Source: Mesorhizobium sp. M2D.F.Ca.ET.226.01.1.1 (GTDB lineage Bacteria > Pseudomonadota > Alphaproteobacteria > Rhizobiales > Rhizobiaceae). Taken from it: DNA of 64,000 bases. The translations under genes and the position numbers were made by a program. Of the stretch, positions 1-8,210 are shown piece by piece. The DNA lies in assembly GCF_004022705.2 (NCBI RefSeq), contig NZ_RZOY02000001.1, forward strand, positions 378,956 to 442,955, given 5' to 3'. How positions within the stretch are numbered: position 1 is the first letter of the stretch; every line of letters begins with the position of its first letter. The notes under the pieces were generated by a model. That model saw nothing but the letters and a program-made list of their open reading frames with translations. It did not search any database and was not told the DNA's origin.

Positions 1-1256
1 TCCGAACGTTTGTTGGTCTCGCGGATCATCGACAGGATCACCGCGTACTGGTTCTTCACGCGGTGGTTCACTTCGCGCATCAGCATGCGGATTCGCTCCT
101 CGCTTTCCTTTGCCGAGGTGATGTCGCGGGCGATCTTGGAGGCGCCGACGATCCGGCCGGCGCCGTCGCGCACCGGTGAGATCGTGAGGGAGACCGGAAT
201 GTCGGTGCCGTCCTTGCGGCGGCGGATGGTCTCGAAGCTCTCCACCCGGCCACCCTGGCGGATACGCTCGATGATCATCGCTTCCTCGTCCTGATACTCT
301 GGGGGGAACAGCATCGTGATGTGTTTGCCGACAGCCTCGTCCGCCGTGTAACCGAAGAGCCGCTCGGCCCCCTGGTTCCAGGTCTTGATGAAGCCGTCGA
401 GGTTCTTGCTGACGATGGCGTCGAACGAGGACTCGACAATTGCCGAGAGGTGCTGGGCCGCATCTTCCCCCAGTTTCCGATCGGTGAGATCGAATAACAT
501 GTTGACGGCGCCGGTCAGTTCGCCGCGGTCGTTGCGCAACGGCGTTGGAAACGGCATGAACGGGAAGAACGATCCGTCCGGCCGCTGGGCGATCGCTTCA
601 ACGCCGCGCACCGGCCGGTTTTCCTTGAGGGCAATCGCCATCGGGCATTCGTCGTGCGGCAACGGCTTGCCGTCGGGCGTGAAGAGCCGGAAGGTCACAC
701 ACCACTCGTCCTCGCCGATCTTCGGCTCGCGGCCAGCCAATTCGGCCGCCGCCCGGTTGTAGTAGGTAATCTTCCCCTCGGCGTCGGTCGTGTAGATCGC
801 GACGGGCAGGGCATCCAGGATCTGGTTGAAGCGGGCCTCCTGTTGACCGATAACCCGTTCAGCGGTTTTGAGCGGCGTCACGTCAACGGTGAAGCAGCGC
901 GTGTGGACAAGCTGGCCATCCTTGAAGTACCCGCTCGAACTGACTTCCACGTGTTTGACCGAACCGTCCCGGGCCTTCAGACGCGCCGGATAACGGTAAA
1001 CCTTCTCGCCGCGCTTGAGACGATCCATGATGTCGCGGATGACAGCTTCCTCTTCGTAGAAGCCGGCGATCTCCTTCCCGATATAGTCGTCGGGCTCATA
1101 GCCCAACAGCTTCAATTCCGCGGAATTCGCGTGGACGATACGGCCGTCGCCGTCGACGACGTGCAGGCCGACCGCGGCATTTTCAAAAAAATCTTCGTAA
1201 TTGACGGCTGAGGACTCGAGGTCGTCTGCCAACCCGGCCGGGCCCTTCCTTCCCAT
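1..1256 (-). CDS. PAS-domain sensor histidine kinase, HWE/HisKA_2 type (3' end outside window)
   Basis: The minus-strand frame is open from an ATG at 1256 to the window edge, so about 418 residues are visible. It shows three successive PAS-like units: an N-terminal one with NYEDFFENAAVGLHVVDGDG, a second with ALPVAIYTTDAEGKITYYN, and a third with FDAIVSKNLDGFIKTWNQGA followed by a PAC-like RRKDGTDIPVSLTISPV. The visible end, LMREVNHRVKNQYAVIL, is the phospho-acceptor H-box typical of HWE/HisKA_2 kinases. The ATPase domain lies beyond the window. No membrane segment is visible, so it is probably a cytoplasmic sensor. HWE/HisKA_2 kinases often feed the PhyR-NepR-EcfG stress cascade in alphaproteobacteria. 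That role is an inference here, helped by an EcfG-like promoter just upstream (1290-1314). Confidence 0.85.
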   Translation of the reverse strand, partial: MGRKGPAGLADDLESSAVNYEDFFENAAVGLHVVDGDGRIVHANSAELKLLGYEPDDYIGKEIAGFYEEEAVIRDIMDRLKRGEKVYRYPARLKARDGSVKHVEVSSSGYFKDGQLVHTRCFTVDVTPLKTAERVIGQQEARFNQILDALPVAIYTTDAEGKITYYNRAAAELAGREPKIGEDEWCVTFRLFTPDGKPLPHDECPMAIALKENRPVRGVEAIAQRPDGSFFPFMPFPTPLRNDRGELTGAVNMLFDLTDRKLGEDAAQHLSAIVESSFDAIVSKNLDGFIKTWNQGAERLFGYTADEAVGKHITMLFPPEYQDEEAMIIERIRQGGRVESFETIRRRKDGTDIPVSLTISPVRDGAGRIVGASKIARDITSAKESEERIRMLMREVNHRVKNQYAVILSMIRETNKRS

Positions 1257-1289
1257 ATGTGTCCTGTCCACCGCGTTGAGCTGCCACAC

Positions 1290-1314
1290 AACTCCGGACG
1301 CGGCGCATGGTTCC
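1290..1314 (-). promoter_or_regulatory. EcfG-like promoter before the HWE kinase
   Basis: Read on the minus strand: GGAAC at 1314-1310, a 16-base spacer, then AGTT at 1293-1290, ending 34 bases before the kinase ATG. The general stress sigma factor EcfG of alphaproteobacteria recognises GGAAC-N16/17-CGTT, so there is one mismatch in the -10. Support comes from three similar sites in the next 1.5 kb. Confidence 0.5.
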
Positions 1315-1350
1315 CTGCGCTTTAGGGCTGCTTCGGGCAGTGCTCGTATT

Positions 1351-1379
1351 CGGGGAGGGCTCCGAGCGAGTCCTCCCCG
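1351..1379 (-). terminator. Hairpin behind the DUF892 gene
   Basis: CGGGGAGG (1351-1358) and CCTCCCCG (1372-1379) form a perfect 8-bp stem with a 13-base loop, starting 9 bases after the stop of the minus-strand gene at 1388. There is no clear U-run, so it may stabilise the 3' end rather than terminate by itself. Confidence 0.45.
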
Positions 1380-1387
1380 AACTGAGG

Positions 1388-1912
1388 TCAGGCGGCCTCA
1401 GCGACCGCCCGATCGTTGACACCCTGCTCACCAAGGGTGGTCAGCGCCACGTCGGTGGCTTTTTCCTCTTCCAGCGTCGCGTTCAGCAACTGCACGACGT
1501 CGTCCTTGCCCAGCGACTTTGCCCAGGCAATCAAGGTGCCGTAGCGCGCGATCTCGTAGTGCTCAACGGCTTGGGCTGCACCGACGAGACCGGCGTCGAG
1601 GGACGGGGCTCCTTTGTATTCTTCGAGAATTTCGGACCCTTCCTCGAGGATGCCGTCGATCGCCGGGCAGGTCTTGCCGCGGGCCGGCTTGCCGAGGAGG
1701 TCGAAGATTTCCTCGAGGCGCTCGACCTGGCCTTCGGTTTCGGCGCGGTGCTTTTCAAAAGCGGCGGTGACCTTCTCGTCATCGGCGCCCTTCGCCATCT
1801 TGGGCAAGGTCTTCAGGATCTTCTTTTCGGCGTAATAGATGTCCTTCAGGCCGTCGAGGAACAGGTCTTCAAGGCCCTTCTCGGCGGCAGCGGCTTTCTT
1901 GCTCGTAGCCAT
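1388..1912 (-). CDS. Ferritin-like DUF892 protein (YciE/YciF family)
   Basis: A 174-residue, largely helical, acidic protein of normal length for the DUF892 ferritin-like family. The start MATSKKAAAAEKGLEDLFLD is followed by IYYAEKKILKTLPKMAKGA, with conserved Glu/His positions in EKHRAETEGQVERLEEIF and AQAVEHYEIARYGTLIAWA, as expected for a four-helix di-metal bundle. Family members are stress-induced in enterobacteria and rhizobia; the exact reaction is not established. The start at 1912 has a good ribosome site (GGAGAACGCC). An EcfG-like promoter lies upstream at 1963-1987 and a hairpin downstream, suggesting a monocistronic stress gene. Confidence 0.9.
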   Translation of the reverse strand: MATSKKAAAAEKGLEDLFLDGLKDIYYAEKKILKTLPKMAKGADDEKVTAAFEKHRAETEGQVERLEEIFDLLGKPARGKTCPAIDGILEEGSEILEEYKGAPSLDAGLVGAAQAVEHYEIARYGTLIAWAKSLGKDDVVQLLNATLEEEKATDVALTTLGEQGVNDRAVAEAA

Positions 1913-1962
1913 CGGCGTTCTCCAGGTTCAGCGTGTTGACTCGCCCGTGACAGGCAATGGCT

Positions 1963-1987
1963 AACTCCCGCATGGGCAACATGTTCC
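1963..1987 (-). promoter_or_regulatory. EcfG-like promoter before the DUF892 gene
   Basis: Minus strand: GGAAC at 1987-1983, a 16-base spacer, AGTT at 1966-1963, about 50 bases before the ATG at 1912. One mismatch to the CGTT -10 element, identical in form to the site before the kinase. Confidence 0.5.
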
Positions 1988-2033
1988 GGCACACGCGTAC
2001 CTGCTGCTCTCGGGCGCGCGCCCGGGCGGGCTC

Positions 2034-2058
2034 GGAACGAAAATCCGAGTGCAACATT
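2034..2058 (+). promoter_or_regulatory. EcfG-like promoter before the iron permease-type gene
   Basis: GGAAC at 2034-2038, a 16-base spacer, CATT at 2055-2058, which is one mismatch to CGTT. It lies 34 bases before the ATG at 2093 and is divergent from the site at 1963-1987. Confidence 0.4.
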
Positions 2059-2092
2059 GTTGAAGCGCCTCCGCATTTCACCAGGACTCCCA

Positions 2093-2482
2093 ATGGAAAA
2101 AACCTTCAATCGCGTTGCGACGGTCGTCGCACGCGCTTCCGGCCGTCCGTGGGCCTTTGCCCTATGCCTGGCGTCCGTTTTGATCTGGGCCGTAACCGGC
2201 CCGGTCTTCCACTATTCGGAAACCTGGCAGCTGATCATCAACACCGGTACAACGATCGTCACCTTCCTGATGGTCTTTCTGATCCAGAACACCCAGAACC
2301 GCGACGGCGCGGCCATCCAGGCCAAGCTCGACGAGCTGATCCGCTCCGGCGCCGCGAAGAACGCCTTCATCGGCATCGAGCACCTTACCGAGGCCGAGGT
2401 TGAAGAGTTTCGCGCGTTGTGCGCGCGAGCCAAGGAGAGCAAGCAAGGGGCTTCGGAAAAACGTCAGAAGGCAGTTGCGTAG
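2093..2482 (+). CDS. Low affinity iron permease family protein
   Basis: 129 residues from MEKTFNRVATVVAR. Two hydrophobic segments (PWAFALCLASVLIWAVTGPV and WQLIINTGTTIVTFLMVFLI) are followed by the family-typical QNTQNRDGAAIQAKLDELI and a charged cytoplasmic tail. This layout matches Pfam low-affinity iron permease proteins, which in bacteria are short inner-membrane proteins of largely unproven transport function. I chose the internal ATG at 2093 over the upstream one at 2057 because family members begin close to this point. The divergent DUF892 ferritin-like gene makes an iron or oxidative-stress role plausible but unproven. Confidence 0.8.
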   Translation: MEKTFNRVATVVARASGRPWAFALCLASVLIWAVTGPVFHYSETWQLIINTGTTIVTFLMVFLIQNTQNRDGAAIQAKLDELIRSGAAKNAFIGIEHLTEAEVEEFRALCARAKESKQGASEKRQKAVA

Positions 2483-2716
2483 TCCTATGTGAACTCGGGT
2501 GAAACCGCGCCGGCGGCTTTCGCCGAACCGTCCAGCTCCCCGAGCGCCGAACTGGCTAGGCCCGCTGGCGACTTTTGATCCTGCCCCTCTGTCGCAGCCC
2601 CGCCCCCATGAATAGCAATTGCTGGTGTAAGGCCTGGCCAGAACAGCGAGCGCCGAGCCCATCTCTCCTCGCTTCCAGTGCTGCAAGAGATTCCCATACC
2701 AAATCTCTTATCGAAA

Positions 2717-2741
2717 GGAACATAGGGTTCCACGAACCGTT
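2717..2741 (+). promoter_or_regulatory. EcfG promoter of the envelope stress operon
   Basis: GGAAC (2717-2721), exactly 16 bases, CGTT (2738-2741): a perfect match to the alphaproteobacterial general-stress promoter. The -10 ends 25 bases before the ATG at 2767. It should drive the run of plus-strand genes from 2767 to 5755. Confidence 0.75.
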
Positions 2742-2766
2742 CAACCGGAAGCAAGGAACCACTGCC

Positions 2767-2841
2767 ATGAACAGTGTCATCTATCTCATAGGTCTCATCG
2801 TCGTCGTGCTCGCGGTGCTCTCCTTCCTCGGCTTTCATTAG
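2767..2841 (+). CDS. 24-residue single-pass membrane peptide
   Basis: A very short gene: MNSVIYLIGLIVVVLAVLSF followed by LGFH. It is almost one continuous membrane helix and nothing else. An AAGGAA ribosome site sits 8 bases before the ATG and a perfect EcfG promoter 25 bases upstream, so it is probably really translated. It is the first gene of the stress operon, 9 bases before the next gene. Such micro-membrane proteins accompany stress genes in many rhizobia; the function is unknown. Confidence 0.65.
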   Translation: MNSVIYLIGLIVVVLAVLSFLGFH

Positions 2842-2850
2842 GAGGACGTC

Positions 2851-3480
2851 ATGCGGAGCGGAAATGATCAAGGCCGTGGACCGGCCGAGTTCACCAAGGC
2901 TAAAAACGACATTACCGACCGTGTTAAAAAAGAAAGCCAAAGCGCTGGAGAGGCGCTCCAGACTGCCCGCGACGAGATCGGCCGTAAGGCAGCCGATTAC
3001 ACGGCGGAAGTACAGGAGGCTGTATCCGAGAAAGCCCAGCAAACGCAGCGCGACATTGGATCCAGCTTGGCGGCATTTGGGAGTGCTCTGCGCGCCGCAA
3101 GCGACCATTTGGCCAACAGCGACCAGAGCCCGGCGGCGGGTTTTATGCGGGATGCGGCAGGCGGATTGGAAAGTCTATCCTCCTCATTGAAAGACAAGCC
3201 CTTCGGCGAGGTGCTTGAGGATATCCAGAACTTCGGCCGCCAAAATCCCGGCATTCTTATCGCGGGCTCAGTGCTGGCAGGACTAGCGCTCGGAAGATTC
3301 ATTAAGGCTTCTCCTTCGGAAACACACCGCGCAGGGCATAGCGCGGCCGGGACGAAAAAGCCTGATCGGACCACAAGCAGGCAAACCGCCAAGAAGGCGC
3401 GCGAGCAGGCGGATGACGCGTCGTCCAACTGGGGTGTTGATGGCGGCACTCCTGGGAAAGCCGCGGAGCTAAAGAGATGA
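2851..3480 (+). CDS. Membrane-anchored helical stress protein, DUF883-like
   Basis: 209 residues. The N-terminal half is a charged, Ala/Gln-rich helical region with coiled-coil character (KNDITDRVKKESQSAGEALQ). A single hydrophobic segment near residues 140-155 (PGILIAGSVLAGLALGRFI) is followed by a basic tail. This resembles DUF883/ElaB-type inner-membrane proteins and rhizobial nutrient-deprivation-induced proteins, but I cannot assign a family firmly. Its stop overlaps the start of the next gene (ATGA), so the two are translationally coupled. Confidence 0.7.
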   Translation: MRSGNDQGRGPAEFTKAKNDITDRVKKESQSAGEALQTARDEIGRKAADYTAEVQEAVSEKAQQTQRDIGSSLAAFGSALRAASDHLANSDQSPAAGFMRDAAGGLESLSSSLKDKPFGEVLEDIQNFGRQNPGILIAGSVLAGLALGRFIKASPSETHRAGHSAAGTKKPDRTTSRQTAKKAREQADDASSNWGVDGGTPGKAAELKR

Positions 3481-3869
3481 CCACTCAAGACAACCAAAGC
3501 CTCGGCACGTTGGTGGCCGATCTGGCGCAGCAGGTGAGCACACTCGTGCAAACGGAGGCGAGGCTCCTCCGCGCAGAGCTGTCGGAGAGCGTGAGTAAGG
3601 CTGGGGCGGGCGCCGTTGAGGTTCTGGGTGGCGCGGTGTGTCTCCTCGCGGCACTGATAGTCCTTCTGCAAGCGCTCGTCATTGCCCTGACCCGCCTCGG
3701 CCTGGGCGCAGGATGGTCCTCTCTGGTTGTTGGAGTGATCGTTGCGGTGCTGGGGGTGATCCTCTTGCGGAACGGGATGGCGAGCATGTCGCCCTCCGCG
3801 TTGGCGCCGGACCGAACGCAGGAGCAACTGAGGCGTGACGCTAACGCAATCAAGGAACAGGCGAGATGA
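3477..3869 (+). CDS. Holin-X-like (DUF1469) membrane protein
   Basis: 130 residues. An amphipathic N-terminus (SLGTLVADLAQQVSTLVQTE, then ARLLRAELSES) is followed by two hydrophobic helices around residues 48-70 and 78-97 and a short basic tail. This is the usual form of the phage-holin-like family found in bacterial chromosomes, often beside DUF883 and DUF3618 genes. There is no phage context here, so a membrane-organising role under stress is more likely than lysis. It overlaps the genes on both sides by 4 bases. Confidence 0.8.
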   Translation: MTTQDNQSLGTLVADLAQQVSTLVQTEARLLRAELSESVSKAGAGAVEVLGGAVCLLAALIVLLQALVIALTRLGLGAGWSSLVVGVIVAVLGVILLRNGMASMSPSALAPDRTQEQLRRDANAIKEQAR

Positions 3870-4834
3870 GCGACAAATCCGCAGCCGAACTCGAACGCGA
3901 GGCTGAGGCCACGCGCGCAAAGGTCGTGGCGACCGCAGAAACAATTCGAGGCAAAATGACGCCTGGCCAGCTCTTTGATGAGTTCACGGGCATTTTCAGC
4001 GAAGGTGTGGGCTCCGACCTGCTCCACAACCTGAAGGCCCAAGTTCGGGACAATCCCCTGCCGCTGACGGTGATCGGCGCCGGTCTGGCCTGGCTGATGC
4101 TGGGCAGCGGCGCTCCCGCAACAACACCAGGTTATCCCTCCCGCCGGGCGGAGTCAGATCTCGGCATATCGGGTCCCGGCATGGGTGCCGCTGTTTCGGA
4201 CGCCACTGGCTATGCCGCTGATACTGCCAGTGATGCAGCAAGATCTGTCTCGGGAATGGTAAGTGGAGCAGCGGACAGCATGTCCGAAATGGCGAGCGGC
4301 GCCGCGGACAGTTTGTCCGAGATGGCGAGCGGGGCCGCCGGAACTGTCGCGGGAATGGCAAACAGCGCATCGGAGACGCTCACCAGCTCGGCGACCGCCA
4401 CAGCCGATATGGCGGCAAGAGCTACTCGCTCTGCGCAGGGGCTTCTGCAGGATCAGCCGTTGGCTCTCGCGGCCGTTGGCCTCGCCGTGGGAGCCGCGAT
4501 TGGGGCTTTGCTCCCCCATACGCAAGTCGAGGACGAGCAGTTGGGCGAATACCGAGAAAAGCTGCGGAGGGGAGCCGAAGCCACCCTCGACAAGGGCGTC
4601 GAAGCGGCGAAGCAGGTGGCAGCGGAAGCTTACCATGCAGCCGGCGATGCGGCCGGGCGACAGGCGTCTAAGGATGGCACTCTGGCAGACCGAGTGGGCG
4701 AAATCGTAAAGTCCACCGCCGAAAGCACGGAGAACGCGGTACGCGAACAGCTTGCGAAGTCTACGCAATCCGAGGGATCGGCTCCCGACTCGGCACAGCA
4801 GTCTGGTGGAGGTCATTCAAAGCGCAAGACCTGA
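3866..4834 (+). CDS. DUF3618 domain protein with Ala/Ser-Met repeats
   Basis: 322 residues. The N-terminus (AAELEREAEATRAKVVATAE, then TIRGKMTPGQLFDE) is the DUF3618 motif, followed by a short hydrophobic stretch (LTVIGAGLAWLML). The middle part, about residues 125-185, holds near-tandem copies of the unit SMSEMASGAAD, an amphipathic repeat. A glycine-zipper-like hydrophobic segment (LALAAVGLAVGAAIGALL) comes before a charged C-terminus. The function of the family is unknown; it usually neighbours holin-X and YihY genes, as here. Confidence 0.8.
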   Translation: MSDKSAAELEREAEATRAKVVATAETIRGKMTPGQLFDEFTGIFSEGVGSDLLHNLKAQVRDNPLPLTVIGAGLAWLMLGSGAPATTPGYPSRRAESDLGISGPGMGAAVSDATGYAADTASDAARSVSGMVSGAADSMSEMASGAADSLSEMASGAAGTVAGMANSASETLTSSATATADMAARATRSAQGLLQDQPLALAAVGLAVGAAIGALLPHTQVEDEQLGEYREKLRRGAEATLDKGVEAAKQVAAEAYHAAGDAAGRQASKDGTLADRVGEIVKSTAESTENAVREQLAKSTQSEGSAPDSAQQSGGGHSKRKT

Positions 4835-4903
4835 GCTGGAGAACAAGCATGCTCCTGGTATGGGAGAAGGGAGAGTTTCGGCGGGCTGACAGCGGGGTGT
4901 GCC

Positions 4904-5755
4904 ATGCTTGAGGTGTGGCGAATGGTAAAGGCGAGCGTGGCGGGGTTCATCGCGGATAGCGCCCTCAGTCACGGCGCAGCCATGGCTTTTTTTGCAGTGA
5001 CGTCGCTTGGGCCTGTTTTGCTCCTGGTGGTAGCCGTGGCGGGCCTGGTGTTTGGGCATGACGCGGCACGAGATGCAATAGCTGGTCAGCTCTCCGGGGT
5101 GATGGGCACTCAAAGTGCCGAGGTGCTGCAAACTGCGCTGCAGAGCGCCTCAAATCAGAAGTCGGGAATCATCGCGACCGTGGTTGGCCTCATCACTCTG
5201 CTTCTTACGGCGTCAGGCGTCTTTGGCGAAATGCAATCGGCATTGAACACCATTTGGAGGGCGAAACCTGAAGGAAGTTCGATCACGCGCCTGATACGGG
5301 CCAGGACGGCCAGCTTGGGACTGGTCGTCGCGCTTGGCTTCCTTCTCATTGTGTCGCTCGCGGCGAGCGCGGCGATCAGCGCGCTCAGCGCCACCATTAA
5401 TCAGCTGCTGCCGTTCGGATCAGCGATCGTTGAAGGGGTGAATATTCTGATATCGTTCCTGCTGATCGCCGTTTTATTCGCGGCGATCTACAAGGTTCTC
5501 CCGGACAGGGACTTGCAGTGGCGCGACGTCTGGTTTGGGGCGTTCGTCACCTCGGCCCTGTTCACAATCGGCAAGAGTTTGATCGGCCTTTACATCGGAA
5601 GCAGCGCCGTGGCGTCGTCGTTCGGTGCGGCCAGCGCGCTGATCGTTGTGCTGCTCTGGATTTACTATTCGTCGTTGATCTTTCTTCTCGGGGCCGAGTT
5701 CACTCGGGCCTATTCCGTAGAGCGTGGCAGCCAGCGGGGCGTCGAGTTATCTTAG
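4904..5755 (+). CDS. YihY/virulence factor BrkB family membrane protein
   Basis: 283 residues with about six membrane helices. It begins VKASVAGFIADSALSHGAAM, then AFFAVTSLGPVLLLVVAVAG, with the family-typical LYIGSSAVASSFGAASALIV followed by LLWIYYSSLIFLLGAEFTRA near the C-terminus. It matches the YihY/BrkB family (once annotated as ribonuclease BN) in length and topology. The transport substrate of the family is unknown. It is the last gene of the EcfG-preceded operon, 69 bases after the DUF3618 gene. Confidence 0.85.
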   Translation: MLEVWRMVKASVAGFIADSALSHGAAMAFFAVTSLGPVLLLVVAVAGLVFGHDAARDAIAGQLSGVMGTQSAEVLQTALQSASNQKSGIIATVVGLITLLLTASGVFGEMQSALNTIWRAKPEGSSITRLIRARTASLGLVVALGFLLIVSLAASAAISALSATINQLLPFGSAIVEGVNILISFLLIAVLFAAIYKVLPDRDLQWRDVWFGAFVTSALFTIGKSLIGLYIGSSAVASSFGAASALIVVLLWIYYSSLIFLLGAEFTRAYSVERGSQRGVELS

Positions 5756-5792
5756 AAGGAGATGCTGCCACATCTTCAGATGAACCATAGCC

Positions 5793-6017
5793 TTAGCTTG
5801 CGCCAGACCTTTTGCTGCCGGGCCGTCGCTTGGTCGCGGGCTTAGTTGAAATCCCCATCTGGGCGCGCAGGCGGTGCACTCCGATCAGTGGTGCTGTCTC
5901 GATCAGCGTCCGCCGTGACTGCTCGATACATTGCCTGGCTGCGGCGAGGAGCTTCCGATCAAACTCCGTTTGAAGCGGGCGGAAGGTTTCAAGGTGTCGT
6001 CGCTCTTCGTCGTCCAT
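5793..6017 (-). CDS. Small hypothetical protein
   Basis: 74 residues from MDDEERRHLETFRPLQTEFD. Charged, mainly helical N-terminus and a basic tail (KPATKRRPGSKRSG). I chose the ATG at 6017 because GGAGGGGAGC precedes it directly; the frame extends upstream but with low-complexity basic sequence. No family recognised. It converges on the YihY gene with a 37-base gap. Confidence 0.55.
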   Translation of the reverse strand: MDDEERRHLETFRPLQTEFDRKLLAAARQCIEQSRRTLIETAPLIGVHRLRAQMGISTKPATKRRPGSKRSGAS

Positions 6018-6355
6018 AGCTCCCCTCCGGCGGGAGCGCTGTGTCGAGTCTCGGTGCCGGCCTGCATTGGCTGATCGCCGACGCGGGCGAGAGTCTGCGC
6101 CTGAGAAGCGGCCTGTGCCCACCTCATTTGATATGGGCAGCAACTTATTCCGACGTGCAAGAAAGCCGCGCGAGCTGTGAAGGGCAGTGACGGCGCCTAG
6201 CACGGCCCCCGTCGATCTCGGCGAGCAACCTCACCGGCACCACACACCTTCGAGGCCGCTTCGCAGTACGCCTGCACCGATGCCTCATCTAGGAACATTT
6301 TAGTAGACTTACCGTTTGTTTCGACAGCCAGACCGGACCCCTACAGGCCCGACCG
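6018..6355. other. Intergenic stretch without an identified gene
   Basis: I see no supported gene here. Short frames exist on both strands but lack a ribosome site or recognisable content. Confidence 0.4.
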
Positions 6356-6865
6356 ATGGAGCCACCTTTGGGGATAGAAAGAGCAAAGCTCGACGGTGAA
6401 CTCCGCCACGTCTCTGATGACGTGGACGATGCCGTTCTGATGGACGCGCTGCGCGCACTGTACCGCCGAGTAAAGGTCGTCCACGACTTCGACATCCCCT
6501 ACATTGCTGGCTATAGCAGAGACGGGGCAACCATCTATATCGACCGGCACATGCCTCTCACCATGGAACGGCGTTCCACCAGGTCAGGATCACGCCTTTC
6601 CTCGTCACCCATGAGATCGTAGAGAAGGCACTTCTGGACGAGCTTCGCTTACACTATCTTCACGCGCATCAGATCGCCCTCCGGGCCGAACGTGACGCGG
6701 TACAAGCGGCTGGTCTGAGCTGGGGCTGCCTACCAGGCGCTCAACCAAAACGAGAAGCCGATATCGGAAGAGAGGCTCAAGAAGGTGCCCAAGGATCTCG
6801 ACCTCACGCCGTACCGGGACCTTAAGGATTTCTCGACCCTGCAGCGTTTGCTGAAGGCACCCTGA
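6356..6865 (+). pseudogene. Conserved hypothetical gene broken by two compensating frameshifts
   Basis: Three consecutive frames read as one protein. 6356 onward: DAVLMDALRALYRRVKVVHD, then FDIPYIAGYSRDGATIYIDR. From 6583 in the -1 frame: VRITPFLVTHEIVEKALLDE, then LRLHYLHAHQIALRAERDAV. From 6725 back in the first frame: AAYQALNQNEKPISEERLKK, then VPKDLDLTPYRD, to a TGA at 6863-6865. I recall similar rhizobial and phage-associated proteins of unknown function containing IYIDRHMP and an HExVEKAL helix. The two indels suggest decay, or sequencing error. Confidence 0.65.
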
Positions 6866-6967
6866 CGTCCGGGAAGTCAGCTCCCTTTAGGCGCCGGCCG
6901 AATCCTTCGGAACTGGCTCCGAATTCCGTCGGCGTTTCTGTGGATTTCCATTTTACTGGCGCGGAGC

Positions 6968-7591
6968 TCACTCCGGCCTCTTGAGCGTCGGGACGTCTGT
7001 CCCCGCCGGTTGAGACGGCACGCTGCATTTGAGATCGGAGAGCAGTCCGTCGGTAGACCCAGCCGTGAATGCGCACGCGCTTGCCGCGCTTCCATGCCCA
7101 CTGCACGATCGGTGTCTGCTCGAGACGGGCAACCTGGTTGCGTGTGCTCATCTCACACACACGGTTGAGACGGGTTGCCAGGTCTGGCAGGCGGTCGAGC
7201 TCTTCCTGGTTCTGCTCGGCCACATCGCGGATGGGCTGCAGCCAGTGGTCGATAATGCCATGCCGTTCTCCGTCCAGCGCAGCTCGAATGCCGCCGCAGC
7301 CATAGTGGCCGCAGACGATGACATGGGAAACCTCGAGAACATCAATCGCGTACTCGAGCACCGACGGCAGATTCAGGTCGCTGGGATGCACGAGGTTGGC
7401 CACGTTCCGGTGGACGAAGACTTCGCCCGGTTCTAAGCCGGTGATGGTGTTGGCGGGCACCCTGCTGTCTGAGCAGCCTATCCAGAGGTATTGCGGTCGC
7501 TGCAGATTCGAAAGCCGCTCAAAATAGGCGGGTCTTCGCGGCGGCGTTCCTCGGACCACGCCCGATTCTTCTCAAACAGTTCATTCAGCAC
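6968..7591 (-). pseudogene. Beta-class carbonic anhydrase, frameshifted at both ends
   Basis: The central frame has all zinc and catalytic motifs: CSDSRVPANTITGLEPGEVF with Cys, Asp and Arg, and IVCGHYGCGGIRAAL with His and Cys. The expected N-terminus (LNELFEKNRAWSEERRREDP, from a GTG at 7591 with GGAG upstream) is in a different frame and joins near 7530. After HGWVY, near 7035, the natural tail TDGLLSDLKCSVPSQPAGTD continues in yet another frame to a stop at 6968. The intact family hydrates CO2 to bicarbonate. As read, no full-length protein can be made without frameshifting. Confidence 0.8.
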
Positions 7592-7739
7592 ATCCGAACT
7601 CCAGGCCAGCAGGGCACGGCCAAGGCCGCGCTGGGCAACGATTCTGACAGGGTGGCGCCTAATCGGAGGCACTGTGAGCGCCTTGGGCGGATACATCGTA
7701 GGGTTGAAAAATTTCGAGCATTCGTTAAGGCGTGTTAGA

Positions 7740-8183
7740 ATGAAGCGGATGAGAGACCGACAATCCCGGCGTTCGTGCAGGAGGTCGCTGCCACGGGCTG
7801 CGATATTTGCGCCATTGGCCGCGGTCACTACGTTTCTGGGTGATGTCGATGTTCCGCGCTGCAAACGTCGAGGGTTATATAAAAAGCTCAGGGACATCGA
7901 CGCTCGCTTCGGCAGCCGCGACGACCTGCGAAGCAAGATCGCCTTGCACCTGATTTCGATTGGCCGCTATGTCGATGCGCCATCACCAGAGGTAGAAGCC
8001 TGGGAGATATTCCTCACCTCCAAACATGAGCTTGATGATGAGGCGCCGGACGCGGCTGTCATCACGGCCTACGATGAAGCGCACATCGCGACCTATGCCG
8101 CCTTGCTGGTCGCAGAAGGGGACGGTGCCAACCCGCTGGCTTCGGCTGGTGGGTTTTTTGTTTCACGCTCTCGCGGAATGTAA
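7740..8183 (+). CDS. Hypothetical protein, doubtful
   Basis: 147 residues if the ATG at 7740 is used. The part that looks protein-like is the C-terminal half: KKLRDIDARFGSRDDLRSKI, ALHLISIGRYVDAPSPEVEA, DEAHIATYAALLVAEGDGA. The N-terminus is basic and low in order. No family recognised with confidence. The 3' end overlaps the degraded DUF6894 gene on the other strand, so it may itself be a truncated copy. Confidence 0.35.
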   Translation: MKRMRDRQSRRSCRRSLPRAAIFAPLAAVTTFLGDVDVPRCKRRGLYKKLRDIDARFGSRDDLRSKIALHLISIGRYVDAPSPEVEAWEIFLTSKHELDDEAPDAAVITAYDEAHIATYAALLVAEGDGANPLASAGGFFVSRSRGM

Positions 8184-8210
8184 AAGGCCTCTCCTGACGG
8201 GACCTTCGCG

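Noticed and set aside
654..1211. Plus-strand open frame of 185 codons
   Set aside because: It lies opposite the PAS/HWE kinase, whose frame has clear domain motifs; the plus frame has none.
3477..3869. Holin-like gene as a sign of a prophage
   Set aside because: The family is common on chromosomes next to DUF3618 and YihY genes; no phage structural or lysis genes are nearby.
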